Below, piece by piece: positions 7,661 through 16,221 of a stretch of 64,000 nt of DNA (its first letter is position 1; every line of letters starts with the position of its first letter). Under the pieces are notes generated by a model. That model saw nothing but the letters and a program-made list of their open reading frames with translations, was not told the origin of the DNA and made no database searches. This DNA is from JBGTFE01 sp041747435 (lineage in GTDB: Bacteria > Acidobacteriota > Blastocatellia > Pyrinomonadales > Pyrinomonadaceae): assembly GCA_041747435.1 (NCBI GenBank), contig JBGTFE010000136.1:1-64000 (forward strand). Reading direction: 5' to 3'. Position numbers and translations under genes: made by a program.

Positions 7661-8470
7661 ATGCAAAAAATCACCAGCCGCGATAACCAAAAGATCAAAT
7701 TCGCCGCGCGCGTCCGCGACGGAAAGGCGGAAGATCGGATCTTTATCGAAGGCTTGCGTCTTGCTGAAGAAACGCGGCGCTCGGAAATCGAGATATCCGA
7801 TGTTTTTTTTACCGAGCATTTCGCCGCATCCGATCGCGGAAGCGCATTTTTGCAAAACGCAGGAACCGAGAACATCTTCGAAATTCCGGCAAAGATCGCC
7901 GATCAGCTTTCGGATAAAAAAAATTCGGGCGGCGTGATAGCGATCGCTTCAAAACCAGAGACGGGTAGAAATGTGATCGAAGCAGCAATACGCAACGGTA
8001 AGCGCGAATTTCCGCTCGCCGTTATGCTTCATCAAATCAATAATGCGGCAAATCTTGGTGCGGTTTTGCGAACCTGCGAAGCGGCGGGTGTTTCAGCTGT
8101 TATTTTGACGAAAAATTCCGCCGGTGTTTTTTCGCCGAGCGCTTTGCGTGGCGCAATGGGTTCGTCGCTTCGGCTCGCGATTTGGAATAATGCGGAATTT
8201 TTCGAAGCGTTGGATTGGGCGAACGAAACCGGTCTCGTTTCGGTGTGCGCCGACGCGCGCGCTGAAAAAAGCTACACGGAGATCGAGTGGAATCTACCGC
8301 GGCTCGTTATTTTCGGCTCCGAAGCGCACGGATTGACCGCGCGCGAAAAGGCAAGCGTCGTAGAAGAAATGAAAATTCCAATGGAAAATAATGTCGAAAG
8401 TCTGAATATCGCGGTTGCTTGCGGAGTAATACTGTTTGAAGCAAACCGGAAACGCGGCGCGCAGCGCTAG
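7661..8470 (+). CDS. tRNA/rRNA 2'-O-ribose methyltransferase, SpoU/TrmH family
   Basis: A 269-residue SPOUT enzyme with an N-terminal substrate-binding (L30e-like) domain (about 1-100) and a C-terminal trefoil-knot domain. The three SpoU motifs are present: NAANLGAVLRTCEAAGV (motif 1), LVIFGSEAHGL (motif 2) and NNVESLNIAVACGVILFEA-type ending (motif 3). It methylates a ribose 2'-OH using S-adenosylmethionine; whether the target is 23S rRNA (RlmB-like) or tRNA cannot be told. It is convergent with the PP2C gene, 30 bp away. Confidence 0.9.
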   Translation: MQKITSRDNQKIKFAARVRDGKAEDRIFIEGLRLAEETRRSEIEISDVFFTEHFAASDRGSAFLQNAGTENIFEIPAKIADQLSDKKNSGGVIAIASKPETGRNVIEAAIRNGKREFPLAVMLHQINNAANLGAVLRTCEAAGVSAVILTKNSAGVFSPSALRGAMGSSLRLAIWNNAEFFEALDWANETGLVSVCADARAEKSYTEIEWNLPRLVIFGSEAHGLTAREKASVVEEMKIPMENNVESLNIAVACGVILFEANRKRGAQR

Positions 8471-8500
8471 ATCTAATGCCCGCGAATTAACGCAAGAATT

Positions 8501-9925
8501 TCATCGTCTCGCCGCGGGCTTTCTCTCTTCGATCTTTTTCCTAAATTCGTTTGCGGCAACGGGCGAGTTGACTATCGCCAAGCCGGTTTCAATGTCGCTG
8601 GCGAGAATCTTGCCGTTGACGTCAGCAACTTCCGCAAGCTGATTTTTCGCCTCGTCAAACGATTTTTTCGCTTCACCGAATTTCCCGGTCAACAAATATG
8701 CGCGTCCCAAAAGGTAATGTCCTTCGGCGTTTTTCGTCTCCGCGGCGTGCGCAGCGATATATTTTTCCGGCTCAGCATCTACCGTGCGCCGCCCTTCTTC
8801 GAAAATTGTGAACAAAGGATTTGATGACTGCGGCGCGATCTGCGGAACTTCCGCCGGCGGCGGCGGGGTTCCCAGCCAAAAATAATATGCGACGGCGCCT
8901 ATGATCACACCAACAAGCAGCAGAAGCGCGGACGAAACGATCTTTCCGGCGAACGAATTGTCAGCTTTTTCTTCAGAGAAATATACCGCGCTTTCAGTTT
9001 TTTCTTCGCCGTTTTCAAATCCGGCGGGTTCTATTTTTGGAACAACCGGCTTTAATTCCGGAGTCTCCGGAGCGGGAAGGTCCTGCGTGGTAGATTCCGA
9101 TTCGCTAAATTCCACGACCGCCGGACGCGCGGTTGCGATCGTCTGTTCCTCAACCACGGAAGCTTCCCGCGTCTGGATTTCTTCGCCGACGCGGACGACC
9201 ACAGCGGTGAGATTATCTTCCGCGCCGCGTTCATAGCACATTTTTTTCAATTGTTCGCAGATCTCGCCCGGCTCGCCTCCAAACGCGAGAAGCTCGCGGA
9301 TCTCACCATCGTCAACGTGCCGTGTGATGCCGTCTGAGCACAGCAAAAACGACACGTTCGGCTCGAACATAATCGTTTTCATATCTATCTCGACCGAAGC
9401 CTCAGCGCCGAGCGCGCGGCTGATCACGTTTCGGCTCGGATGAGTCGCTGCCTGCGCCTCGGTCATTCTTCCGGCACGAACTTCCTCTTCAACGACCGAA
9501 TGATCTTGAGTTTCGCGGTAAAGATTGCCGGTTTTATCGAGCCGATAAAGCCGCGAATCGCCGACGTGTCCGATCGTCGCGATATTTCCCGCAACGTGAA
9601 GCGCAACGACGGTCGTCGCCATCGTTGAAAGCTGCGCCAAATCGTGCGACATCTGAAAGATCGACGTGTTCGCTTGCTCGATCGCGGCTTTCAATACGTC
9701 TTCAGCATCGGAGTTCGGACGCGAATTGATAAAAGCTTCACCGATTATTTCGACTGCCATCTGAGACGCAACTTCGCCCGCCTGCGCGCCGCCGACGCCG
9801 TCAGCCACGGCAAAAACACTTCGTTCGCCGAGCTCGAGAAATGAATCTTCGTTTTGCGGACGTTTCTCGCTAAGCCCGCGGTCAGAAATTGCCGCCGAAT
9901 TGATCTGAAAATTATATTCCGTCAT
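8501..9925 (-). CDS. PP2C-family protein phosphatase, membrane-anchored, with C-terminal TPR-like tail
   Basis: A 474-residue protein. Residues 1-245 form a PPM/PP2C phosphatase (NEDSF, ADGVGG with the metal-binding Asp42, VGDSRLYRL, LLCSDGITRHV, EDNLTAVVVRV), so the metal-binding set looks intact. A Pro/Glu-rich linker follows, then a membrane helix at about 326-350, a PPPP linker, and an outer segment with one TPR-like repeat (GHYLLGRAYLLTGKFGEA, about 402-420). It should reverse Ser/Thr phosphorylation at the inner membrane. It is the last gene of a four-gene operon behind FHA, PBP and SEDS genes, matching the place of pstP in the actinobacterial cell-wall cluster. The cognate kinase candidate is at 20386-21897. 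The extracytoplasmic TPR tail is unusual. Confidence 0.92.
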   Translation of the reverse strand: MTEYNFQINSAAISDRGLSEKRPQNEDSFLELGERSVFAVADGVGGAQAGEVASQMAVEIIGEAFINSRPNSDAEDVLKAAIEQANTSIFQMSHDLAQLSTMATTVVALHVAGNIATIGHVGDSRLYRLDKTGNLYRETQDHSVVEEEVRAGRMTEAQAATHPSRNVISRALGAEASVEIDMKTIMFEPNVSFLLCSDGITRHVDDGEIRELLAFGGEPGEICEQLKKMCYERGAEDNLTAVVVRVGEEIQTREASVVEEQTIATARPAVVEFSESESTTQDLPAPETPELKPVVPKIEPAGFENGEEKTESAVYFSEEKADNSFAGKIVSSALLLLVGVIIGAVAYYFWLGTPPPPAEVPQIAPQSSNPLFTIFEEGRRTVDAEPEKYIAAHAAETKNAEGHYLLGRAYLLTGKFGEAKKSFDEAKNQLAEVADVNGKILASDIETGLAIVNSPVAANEFRKKIEERKPAARR

Positions 9926-9963
9926 GGTTTTTCTCCGAAGTTAAAGAATTGAACCGCAAAAAC

Positions 9964-11643
9964 CTAAGCCTTTACATTGTTTATCTCGGATTCGATCGCG
10001 CGGTCAACCGCGTTGCGATGCGAAAACGCCATCAACATTCCGAGCATCACAAAACTCGTTATAAGACTAAATCCGCCGTGACTGACAAACGGCAGCGTGA
10101 TTCCCGTCATCGGCAGTGCACGCGTGATGCCGCCCATATTCACCAGCGCCTGAAATCCAATAAACGCCGTTAGCCCGGCGGCGCATAGTTTGCTAAACAT
10201 ATCACGCGCGTCCAGCGCCGTGCGAACTCCTGCTCCAACAAGTGTTATCAGCGCAAAGATTAACAATAAACCGCCGAAAAGTCCAAGTTCTTCAGCGAGC
10301 GCGGCGTAAATATAATCCGAATCGGAAACCGGTATTAACTCAACGTAGCCGAGTCCTAAACCGCGCCCGCTCGTTCTGCCGGATGCCAAGCCGAAAGTCG
10401 CCTGCGCCGGCTGAAATGCGAGCACGTCAAACCAAGCGTCAACATTGATCGATCTTTGCAGCTCTGGATCTTGTTCCAAAAGCGCTGGTAGATTCGGATC
10501 CTTTTTCACCAAATCTTTGTAGTAATTGTTGTAATCGTCCTTCCACCAACCGGTCTCGGGAGTCGGCGGGCTAAAGCCGTCAAGCCACAGATGAAATCGC
10601 TGCTGAACGCGATCAGGCAGCACTTTTTTGACCGGTTTTGCCAGCGTCGGGAGCAGCGGGATTTTTTCCTGCGTTTTTTCCGGTAAAGCTCCGACGACGA
10701 GAACACCGACAAGAAGAAGAACGCTGCCGATAAGCACAACCCGCTGCGGCAAACGGCGCACGGCGATCACGTAAAGCGTCACATAAACCGAGCTGAAAAC
10801 CATCATCTGTCCGAAATCCTTCAGCACAAAAAACGGCACGAACGGTATCGCCGCCATAAAAACCAGCGGAATTACATCTTTTGCGCGCGGAATTCCCCAG
10901 TAAGTTCGCGCCAGATTTTTATAGAGAACTGCTAAGATCGCCGCAAAGCCGATCAAAAACGGAATTTTTGCCGGTTCCCAGGGCGTCATATTTCCGATAG
11001 ATTTCCCGGCGCGTGACGTGATCGCCGCAAGAAGCAGCGGCAAAAGTGTAAGAACGACGAGCAAAAATCCGTTTCTCTGCAGGATATCGAGTACGTCGTC
11101 ACGACGGAAAAGCCAAATTATGCCGATAAAACACGCGATCCCGAAGATCGGAATGATCGTTTTTCCCGACACTAAAGTTCCAAAAAATGAGTCTTCCGCC
11201 GGTCGCGGTGTTTCCTTTGAAAGATCAACCGGCGCCTTTTCGGTCGGCGGCAAACCCATCATTTGTTTTTTCTCGGGCGAATAATTCTCCTGAACGTAAT
11301 GCATTTGCGCGGTTTTGATCTTTTCCTGCCGAGCCGCGGCTTTGTCCTTTCTCGACGTATATTCGGGATCGCTGAACAAGCGGTACTGAACCGTCAAGCC
11401 GATGGAAAAAAGCAGGATCGCGGAAGTATAGAGCGTCCAATTTCCCTGAAATTTCGCAAAACGCGTCAAGACAACCGGCAGAATCGCGAGCAAAACAAGT
11501 AAAAAGAGATTTCTATAAGCGGTCATCGAAGACGTTTCGTAACCGCGAATGAGCGCGCTGTAATGAATTGCGTAATGCGAGATCGCCGTCAAAATGACGA
11601 TCAGAAGCAGGATCAGAACATGTGAGGACGCGCGGTTTTTCAT
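9964..11643 (-). CDS. SEDS-family peptidoglycan glycosyltransferase (RodA/FtsW type)
   Basis: A 559-residue polytopic protein with the SEDS C-terminal signature: SGRGLGLGYVELIPVSDSDY, IYAALAEELGLFGG and LPMTGITLPFVSHGG. The catalytic aspartate candidate is in SDSDYIYA, as in RodA. SEDS proteins polymerise lipid II together with a class B PBP. It is much longer than RodA (about 370-400): there are extra N-terminal helices, a charged insert after the third helix (YTSRKDKAAARQEKIKTAQ and onward) and another before AFQPAQATFGL. The start at 11643 overlaps the PBP stop by 4 bases (ATGA); the frame is open upstream only inside the PBP gene. Between its stop and the PP2C start there are 38 bp. Confidence 0.9.
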   Translation of the reverse strand: MKNRASSHVLILLLIVILTAISHYAIHYSALIRGYETSSMTAYRNLFLLVLLAILPVVLTRFAKFQGNWTLYTSAILLFSIGLTVQYRLFSDPEYTSRKDKAAARQEKIKTAQMHYVQENYSPEKKQMMGLPPTEKAPVDLSKETPRPAEDSFFGTLVSGKTIIPIFGIACFIGIIWLFRRDDVLDILQRNGFLLVVLTLLPLLLAAITSRAGKSIGNMTPWEPAKIPFLIGFAAILAVLYKNLARTYWGIPRAKDVIPLVFMAAIPFVPFFVLKDFGQMMVFSSVYVTLYVIAVRRLPQRVVLIGSVLLLVGVLVVGALPEKTQEKIPLLPTLAKPVKKVLPDRVQQRFHLWLDGFSPPTPETGWWKDDYNNYYKDLVKKDPNLPALLEQDPELQRSINVDAWFDVLAFQPAQATFGLASGRTSGRGLGLGYVELIPVSDSDYIYAALAEELGLFGGLLLIFALITLVGAGVRTALDARDMFSKLCAAGLTAFIGFQALVNMGGITRALPMTGITLPFVSHGGFSLITSFVMLGMLMAFSHRNAVDRAIESEINNVKA

Positions 11644-13520
11644 TTCCTTTTTTTCGGCTGAACCGTTTTCGGTCTGTATTGGTCGCCTAGAAGTCCCAAC
11701 TCTCTCGCCTTTAAGATCATATTCGCGGCAATCGGAGCGGCGGTCGTTCCGCCATATGCCGAGCCGCCGATGTTTTCGATAACGACGGCGATCGCCACTT
11801 GCGGATTTTCGATCGGCGCGATGCACAAAAACCAACCATCCCAACGCGTGAATTTTACGGGCTCGTCGTATTCTATCCACGTTCCGTTTTCATCTTTTTT
11901 TCTCGCCTTTCTCGTTTTGATAGTGCCGTCCGCATTGTAAACCTGGACATCGTCTTTATCAGCAGTGCCGGTTTTTCCGCCGGTGGCGATTCCTGTTCCG
12001 GCTAATTTCGACCTCACAACGCCGCCCGTACCGCCCGGTTCTTCGGTCACCGTCGCCATAATTTCGCGAATTGTCGCCGCCTGAACGCGCGTCAGAACCT
12101 GCGAAAACATTTGCGGAGCGATGTCGGCTTCGATCCTCGGCTTCATCAACTTCCCTTCCAAATTCGCCGCCGCCGAAGCAATCAAAGCCATCTGAAGCGG
12201 CGTCATTTGTCCCGCTAATCCTTGTCCCATTCCTTCGACGCCGAAATCGTAAAGCGAAAGTTTTTTACCCGTTACGATAGTCGAACGGGACGGCGCGAGA
12301 GCGTTGGCAATTCGCTTGTTGCTTGCGTTCCAAATATCCGGGAAAAATCCCTGCGAAAGGGCGTCGGGCGGATTTTCAACCGCAGCAATTCCCAGAGCGT
12401 TCGCCGTTTCGCCCATTCGCTCGCGTCCGAGCGCATTCGCGAGCTGCGAAAAATATTGATTGCTAGAAATCTTAAATGCCTCTTTTATTTGAATATCGCC
12501 GCATGCGTGGCAGCTTCCGCCGGCGTCACAGATCGGCTTTGAGCCTCGGAAAGGCGTGTAACATTCCGGCGCGGGTCTTCCGGGAAGTATCGTATTTTCC
12601 CTGCCGGCGCGAAAAGCGGAGATCATTGTAAAAGTCTTGAACGTCGAACCCGGAATATAAAATTCACGCGTCGCGCGATTGAGCAGCGGCTGGTCCCGTT
12701 TGTCTCCTTCCAGCTTAAGAAAACCTTCAAGCGATTCGGCTTCGTTCAAACTATAGGACGGATTCGAGTAAATCGCCAAAACATCACCGTTTTGTGGATT
12801 CAAAACAACGATCGCGCCCTTTTTGCCTTGAAGCTGTTCGCCGGCGTAAGCTTGCAGATCGCGGTCGATCGTAACGCGCACATCGCGCTGCTCATCTTCG
12901 GGCTTTTTGATCTTTGTCAAAATTTCCCACGCTTCCGGCATCGGATCTGCGTCGGCTTTGTAAAGCGTTCGCTCTAGTCCGGGCGTTCCACGTTCCGTGC
13001 CGAGCAAATGCGCCATTTCCTTTTCGAGAGCAAACGCGCGATCAACCGTACCGTCTTTGCCAACCTTGTAATACGCCAGAGCGCTACCGAGTTTACCGCT
13101 GCGATCGAGCATCCATCCGCGAAGCCGCGCGGCATTTGTCCGGCGATTGCGCAGATCCTTGTAATTCAACGCTTGAAATTGCTCGTTGTTTTCACCGGCG
13201 TAATACGTCCAATAAACGTGAAAACCGTAAACGGTGAACGCAAGAATTACAAAAACGACATGCCAAATCCTGAGACTTCGATTTGTCACTGTCGAGCTTA
13301 ATTTACGCCTAACTTCTTTTGAAAGATTTTCCTCAAACGCGAAATGTGGGCGGGCGCTTCGAAAAACAGAAATAACGAGAAAACCCAGCAAAACCGCTAC
13401 GCCGATCAAGTAAACGATACTCAAACCGGCGGGAGTTCGCTCCAAAACCTGCCCGCCAAAAATATTTTCGGGTTTGAATTTTTCCCAGTCGATATCAATG
13501 AGTAACAAGAGCAGCTTCAT
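11640..13520 (-). CDS. Class B penicillin-binding protein (PbpA/FtsI-like transpeptidase)
   Basis: A 626-residue transpeptidase that cross-links peptidoglycan. The active-site motifs are complete: SxxK at Ser292-Lys295 (GSTFK), SxN at 352-354 and KTG at 516-518. Two hydrophobic helices are predicted near the N-terminus (about 33-53 and 87-104), where most class B PBPs have one. Four cysteines lie close together (320, 331, 337, 340; SCHACG), an unusual feature for a periplasmic enzyme. The start overlaps the FHA gene stop, and its stop overlaps the SEDS start (ATGA both times), so the three are translationally coupled. Pairing with the adjacent SEDS protein is the expected working unit. Confidence 0.93.
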   Translation of the reverse strand: MKLLLLLIDIDWEKFKPENIFGGQVLERTPAGLSIVYLIGVAVLLGFLVISVFRSARPHFAFEENLSKEVRRKLSSTVTNRSLRIWHVVFVILAFTVYGFHVYWTYYAGENNEQFQALNYKDLRNRRTNAARLRGWMLDRSGKLGSALAYYKVGKDGTVDRAFALEKEMAHLLGTERGTPGLERTLYKADADPMPEAWEILTKIKKPEDEQRDVRVTIDRDLQAYAGEQLQGKKGAIVVLNPQNGDVLAIYSNPSYSLNEAESLEGFLKLEGDKRDQPLLNRATREFYIPGSTFKTFTMISAFRAGRENTILPGRPAPECYTPFRGSKPICDAGGSCHACGDIQIKEAFKISSNQYFSQLANALGRERMGETANALGIAAVENPPDALSQGFFPDIWNASNKRIANALAPSRSTIVTGKKLSLYDFGVEGMGQGLAGQMTPLQMALIASAAANLEGKLMKPRIEADIAPQMFSQVLTRVQAATIREIMATVTEEPGGTGGVVRSKLAGTGIATGGKTGTADKDDVQVYNADGTIKTRKARKKDENGTWIEYDEPVKFTRWDGWFLCIAPIENPQVAIAVVIENIGGSAYGGTTAAPIAANMILKARELGLLGDQYRPKTVQPKKRK

Positions 13521-14554
13521 TTTTCTTCGTCACCTTCCGTTTCGCTTTGCGCTTCCGCAACTTTTTCCGTAATCGTCGGTAAAATCGTTGAACTATCAAT
13601 AGATTCGTCCTCGATTTCTGTCGCTTGCTTCGTCAAATTATCTACGTCCGTGACCATTTTTTCCGTCTCTGTAGATTCTTCGATCGCCCGCGATTCGTTA
13701 AATTCCGGTTCACCTTCCACTTCGTCCGGACCGCGCGTGATAAAAACTTCAACCGTTCCGAATTTCAGTTTATCGCCTTCGTTTATTTCAAACGACTTTC
13801 CGTAAGCGATACGTTTGTTGTTGATGAAGGTTCCGTTCGTTGAGCCGGTGTCGGCAACCATTAACTGCTTTTCACTATTCAGAAGCAAAGCCGCGTGAAC
13901 CTTCGAAACAGTTGTATCATCAATACTTAATGTGTTTTCCTTCGTTCGTCCAACGCTCAATCGCTCTCCGTCAAGAAACGCCAGCTCAACCGTGCGGGGT
14001 TTTTCATTGACGACGAATTCAGCAATATAAATATCACGTTTCTCCGCCGGTTTAACCTCGATCGGAGGCACGATGACTATGTTTTTCAAATTTGTAACGG
14101 TAACATTTAATACACCGCCGGTTTCCTCATCGGAAAATTCATCAAAACTCGCAAATAATTTCACACCTTCAATAAAATAATCAGGCTTAACTTCCAGTTT
14201 GAGCGGCGCATATGTGTGATAACGATTGTCATTTATATGATCGATAACGGCGGTAAGTAACTCGATTTCGAGCTTTTTCATCGCGCCTTCAGAATCGGTC
14301 GAAAACTTATCCCATTGCATCTTGAGCTTCAAATTATGGGGGACAAATTTACCTTCTGCGTCCCGATCTTTCATTTCCGAATCTAAAAGCGTCTTCAGCC
14401 TTTCGATCAATTCGCTCGTGGCAAGACTGCTCGAAGGATTCCAGGTCCTTCCCAAAAATCGATCGAAAATATCGCCGATCCTGGTTAAACTTCCCCGAAG
14501 AAGCCAGTCGACCGAAAGTTTTTTGTTGTTCGAAGGCGTTTTATTTTGCGACAT
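13517..14554 (-). CDS. FHA-domain protein with FhaA-type N-terminal domain
   Basis: A 345-residue cytoplasmic protein. Residues about 17-135 resemble the DUF3662/FhaA N-terminal domain (FDRFLGRTW near the start, then an alpha/beta region). The FHA domain is at about 195-270, with SVGRTKENTL, VSKVHAALL and STNGTFINNKRI, the usual phosphothreonine-binding residues. The C-terminus is acidic and Ser/Thr-rich. In actinobacteria FhaA binds a phosphorylated partner in cell-wall control. Here it heads a coupled FHA-PBP-SEDS-PP2C operon. A second protein of the same build is at 21902-22873. Confidence 0.88.
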   Translation of the reverse strand: MSQNKTPSNNKKLSVDWLLRGSLTRIGDIFDRFLGRTWNPSSSLATSELIERLKTLLDSEMKDRDAEGKFVPHNLKLKMQWDKFSTDSEGAMKKLEIELLTAVIDHINDNRYHTYAPLKLEVKPDYFIEGVKLFASFDEFSDEETGGVLNVTVTNLKNIVIVPPIEVKPAEKRDIYIAEFVVNEKPRTVELAFLDGERLSVGRTKENTLSIDDTTVSKVHAALLLNSEKQLMVADTGSTNGTFINNKRIAYGKSFEINEGDKLKFGTVEVFITRGPDEVEGEPEFNESRAIEESTETEKMVTDVDNLTKQATEIEDESIDSSTILPTITEKVAEAQSETEGDEEK

Positions 14555-14733
14555 CTAAAAATCTAATTTGCGAAAATGAACAGGCGCGGATTTGGTTGTA
14601 ATTTTAGCTGAAATATCGCTCGAAATAAAGACCGAAAATGTTTGTTCTGACCAGAAAATTGCTCAATTTTCATTCAATCTGACCGAAAACTCGAATTTTG
14701 GAAAAAATATCACATTAATAATGTATAAAACTG

Positions 14734-14762
14734 TTGACAGGTGTAAAATATTATTTTACATT
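14734..14762 (+). promoter_or_regulatory. Predicted sigma70-type promoter for the minor-pilin operon
   Basis: TTGACA at 14734-14739, 17-bp spacer, TACATT at 14757-14762, leaving an 85-base leader before the fimT ATG. The -35 box is perfect and the -10 box matches 4 of 6. The surrounding 14555-14854 region is AT-rich, separates the divergent FHA and pilin operons, and contains no credible gene. Confidence 0.5.
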
Positions 14763-14854
14763 TCATTAGTTCTACTCGTAAGACGCTTGAACTTAATCTA
14801 AAAACATACTGATCAGTTATAAAACAAAAATCCTTCCCGAATTGAAAAATTCAA

Positions 14855-15544
14855 ATGAAAAAAGCCCAGCTAAACAGTCAATCCGGATTTTCGGTCATCG
14901 AGCTTTTGATCGTTGTAGTGATTATTACGATCATGACTGCCGTCACCGGCTATTATCTGTTTGCTCACCAGAAATTATACAAGCCTGACGATCAGACTTT
15001 GAAAATCGTTGACGTACTTCAGGAAGCGCGACAGCGTTCGCTTACGCAGCGGGAGACGATGAGAGTGGAGATCGACCTGACAGACGGCACAGCGCGCCTG
15101 ATCGACGAAAATTCACCTGCCATATCGTCGGACGACCGTGAAATAAAGAGAACGACGCTTTTTCCTGATACAGAGATAAAGATGTCGCAAAGACCAGACG
15201 ACATAGCCTATAATCCGCCGGAATCGCTGCCGGCGCCGACGGCGGTTTTTGCACCGAGTGTTCATCCGTTGAGCAGCACACACAACGTCTGCACGATCAG
15301 ATTCTTAAGTAACGGAACAGTTGTGAACGCCGGGACCAACGCCACCGGAAGCGGTTCTACCGTTACCGGCTACACGCTTCATATTTGGTCCCCGAAAAAG
15401 GCGAGCCCGAATGACGCGGACATCGCTCGGTCAATCACGATAGTCGGCACGACTGGATCAATCCGGATGTGGGAATTCGATCGCGCTTCAACAAATACGA
15501 ACAAGTGGAAAGATTCACGTACTTCTAGTGTTTACGGGCAGTGA
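14855..15544 (+). CDS. Type IV minor pilin / pseudopilin, FimT/GspH-like
   Basis: A 229-residue prepilin. The leader is short and the cleavage motif SG|FSVIELLIVVVII is typical: cleavage after Gly11, Phe at +1 and Glu at +5, followed by a hydrophobic alpha-1 helix. The C-terminal globular part (about 45-229) has no strong identity but resembles GspH/FimT in length and position. It is first in a fimT-pilV-pilW-pilX order, as in Pseudomonas minor-pilin operons. Minor pilins prime pilus assembly at the inner membrane. Confidence 0.85.
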   Translation: MKKAQLNSQSGFSVIELLIVVVIITIMTAVTGYYLFAHQKLYKPDDQTLKIVDVLQEARQRSLTQRETMRVEIDLTDGTARLIDENSPAISSDDREIKRTTLFPDTEIKMSQRPDDIAYNPPESLPAPTAVFAPSVHPLSSTHNVCTIRFLSNGTVVNAGTNATGSGSTVTGYTLHIWSPKKASPNDADIARSITIVGTTGSIRMWEFDRASTNTNKWKDSRTSSVYGQ

Positions 15545-15582
15545 GGCGAAAGTGTAACTATTCGCACATAGAAACCAACTGT

Positions 15583-16212
15583 ATGAGAAAGACCAATTTT
15601 ATCGATAAAAAATCAAAATTCTTCGGAAATCTCTTTTCAAAAAAAGCAACGAAATCAGAAGGAGGTTTTTCTTATATTGAAGTAATGATCGCACTTGTGA
15701 TCTTGTTGGTGGGCTGTCTGCAAATGACTTCCGCGCTCACGGCAAATCTGATGCGCTCATACGAGACGGAACGAAGAATTATTTCGAAACAGCTTGCTCT
15801 ATCAACGATTGAATCGATAATTTCAGCACGCGATATTTCGCGCGCCGGCGCGGTCGAAGGCTGGGATTCTGTCGGCAATGTCGGAAATAATCCGGTTGAC
15901 GGCACTCCGCGAGGGATCTTTCTGAACGGTTGGTGTCCGATTCGCGAAGATCTTGGCTGGGACGGCGTAGCGGGAACGGCGGACGACGCTTGTCCCGGAA
16001 CAACGTCGTGCAACGTCACCGGCAGACCGCCGAACACCAGCCCGATCGTTACCGGCTATCAGCGTCAGATCGCTATTACGGACATTCCCGATCCTGAGCG
16101 TCCTTCGCCGCCGTATCCGATCGCTCGCCGCCGGATTGAAGTCAGCATCCAATATTACTTTAATTCGATCTCCCGAACCGAGACCGTATCCACGATTGTG
16201 ACCAATTATTAA
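15583..16212 (+). CDS. Type IV minor pilin, PilV-like
   Basis: A prepilin with a long leader. The cleavage motif is GG|FSYIEVMIALVILLVG, with Glu at +5. I take the ATG at 15583 (209 residues); an alternative GTG at 15541 overlaps the previous stop (GTGA) and would add 14 residues, and neither has a clear Shine-Dalgarno. The leader before the cleavage site is long (about 28 residues) and rich in Lys. Four cysteines lie in the globular region. It is flanked by fimT-like and pilW-like genes. Confidence 0.82.
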   Translation: MRKTNFIDKKSKFFGNLFSKKATKSEGGFSYIEVMIALVILLVGCLQMTSALTANLMRSYETERRIISKQLALSTIESIISARDISRAGAVEGWDSVGNVGNNPVDGTPRGIFLNGWCPIREDLGWDGVAGTADDACPGTTSCNVTGRPPNTSPIVTGYQRQIAITDIPDPERPSPPYPIARRRIEVSIQYYFNSISRTETVSTIVTNY

Positions 16213-16221
16213 GGAGACGCG

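Noticed and set aside
14592..14801. 69-codon plus-strand frame
   Set aside because: Overlaps the predicted pilin promoter; AT-rich, no motif.
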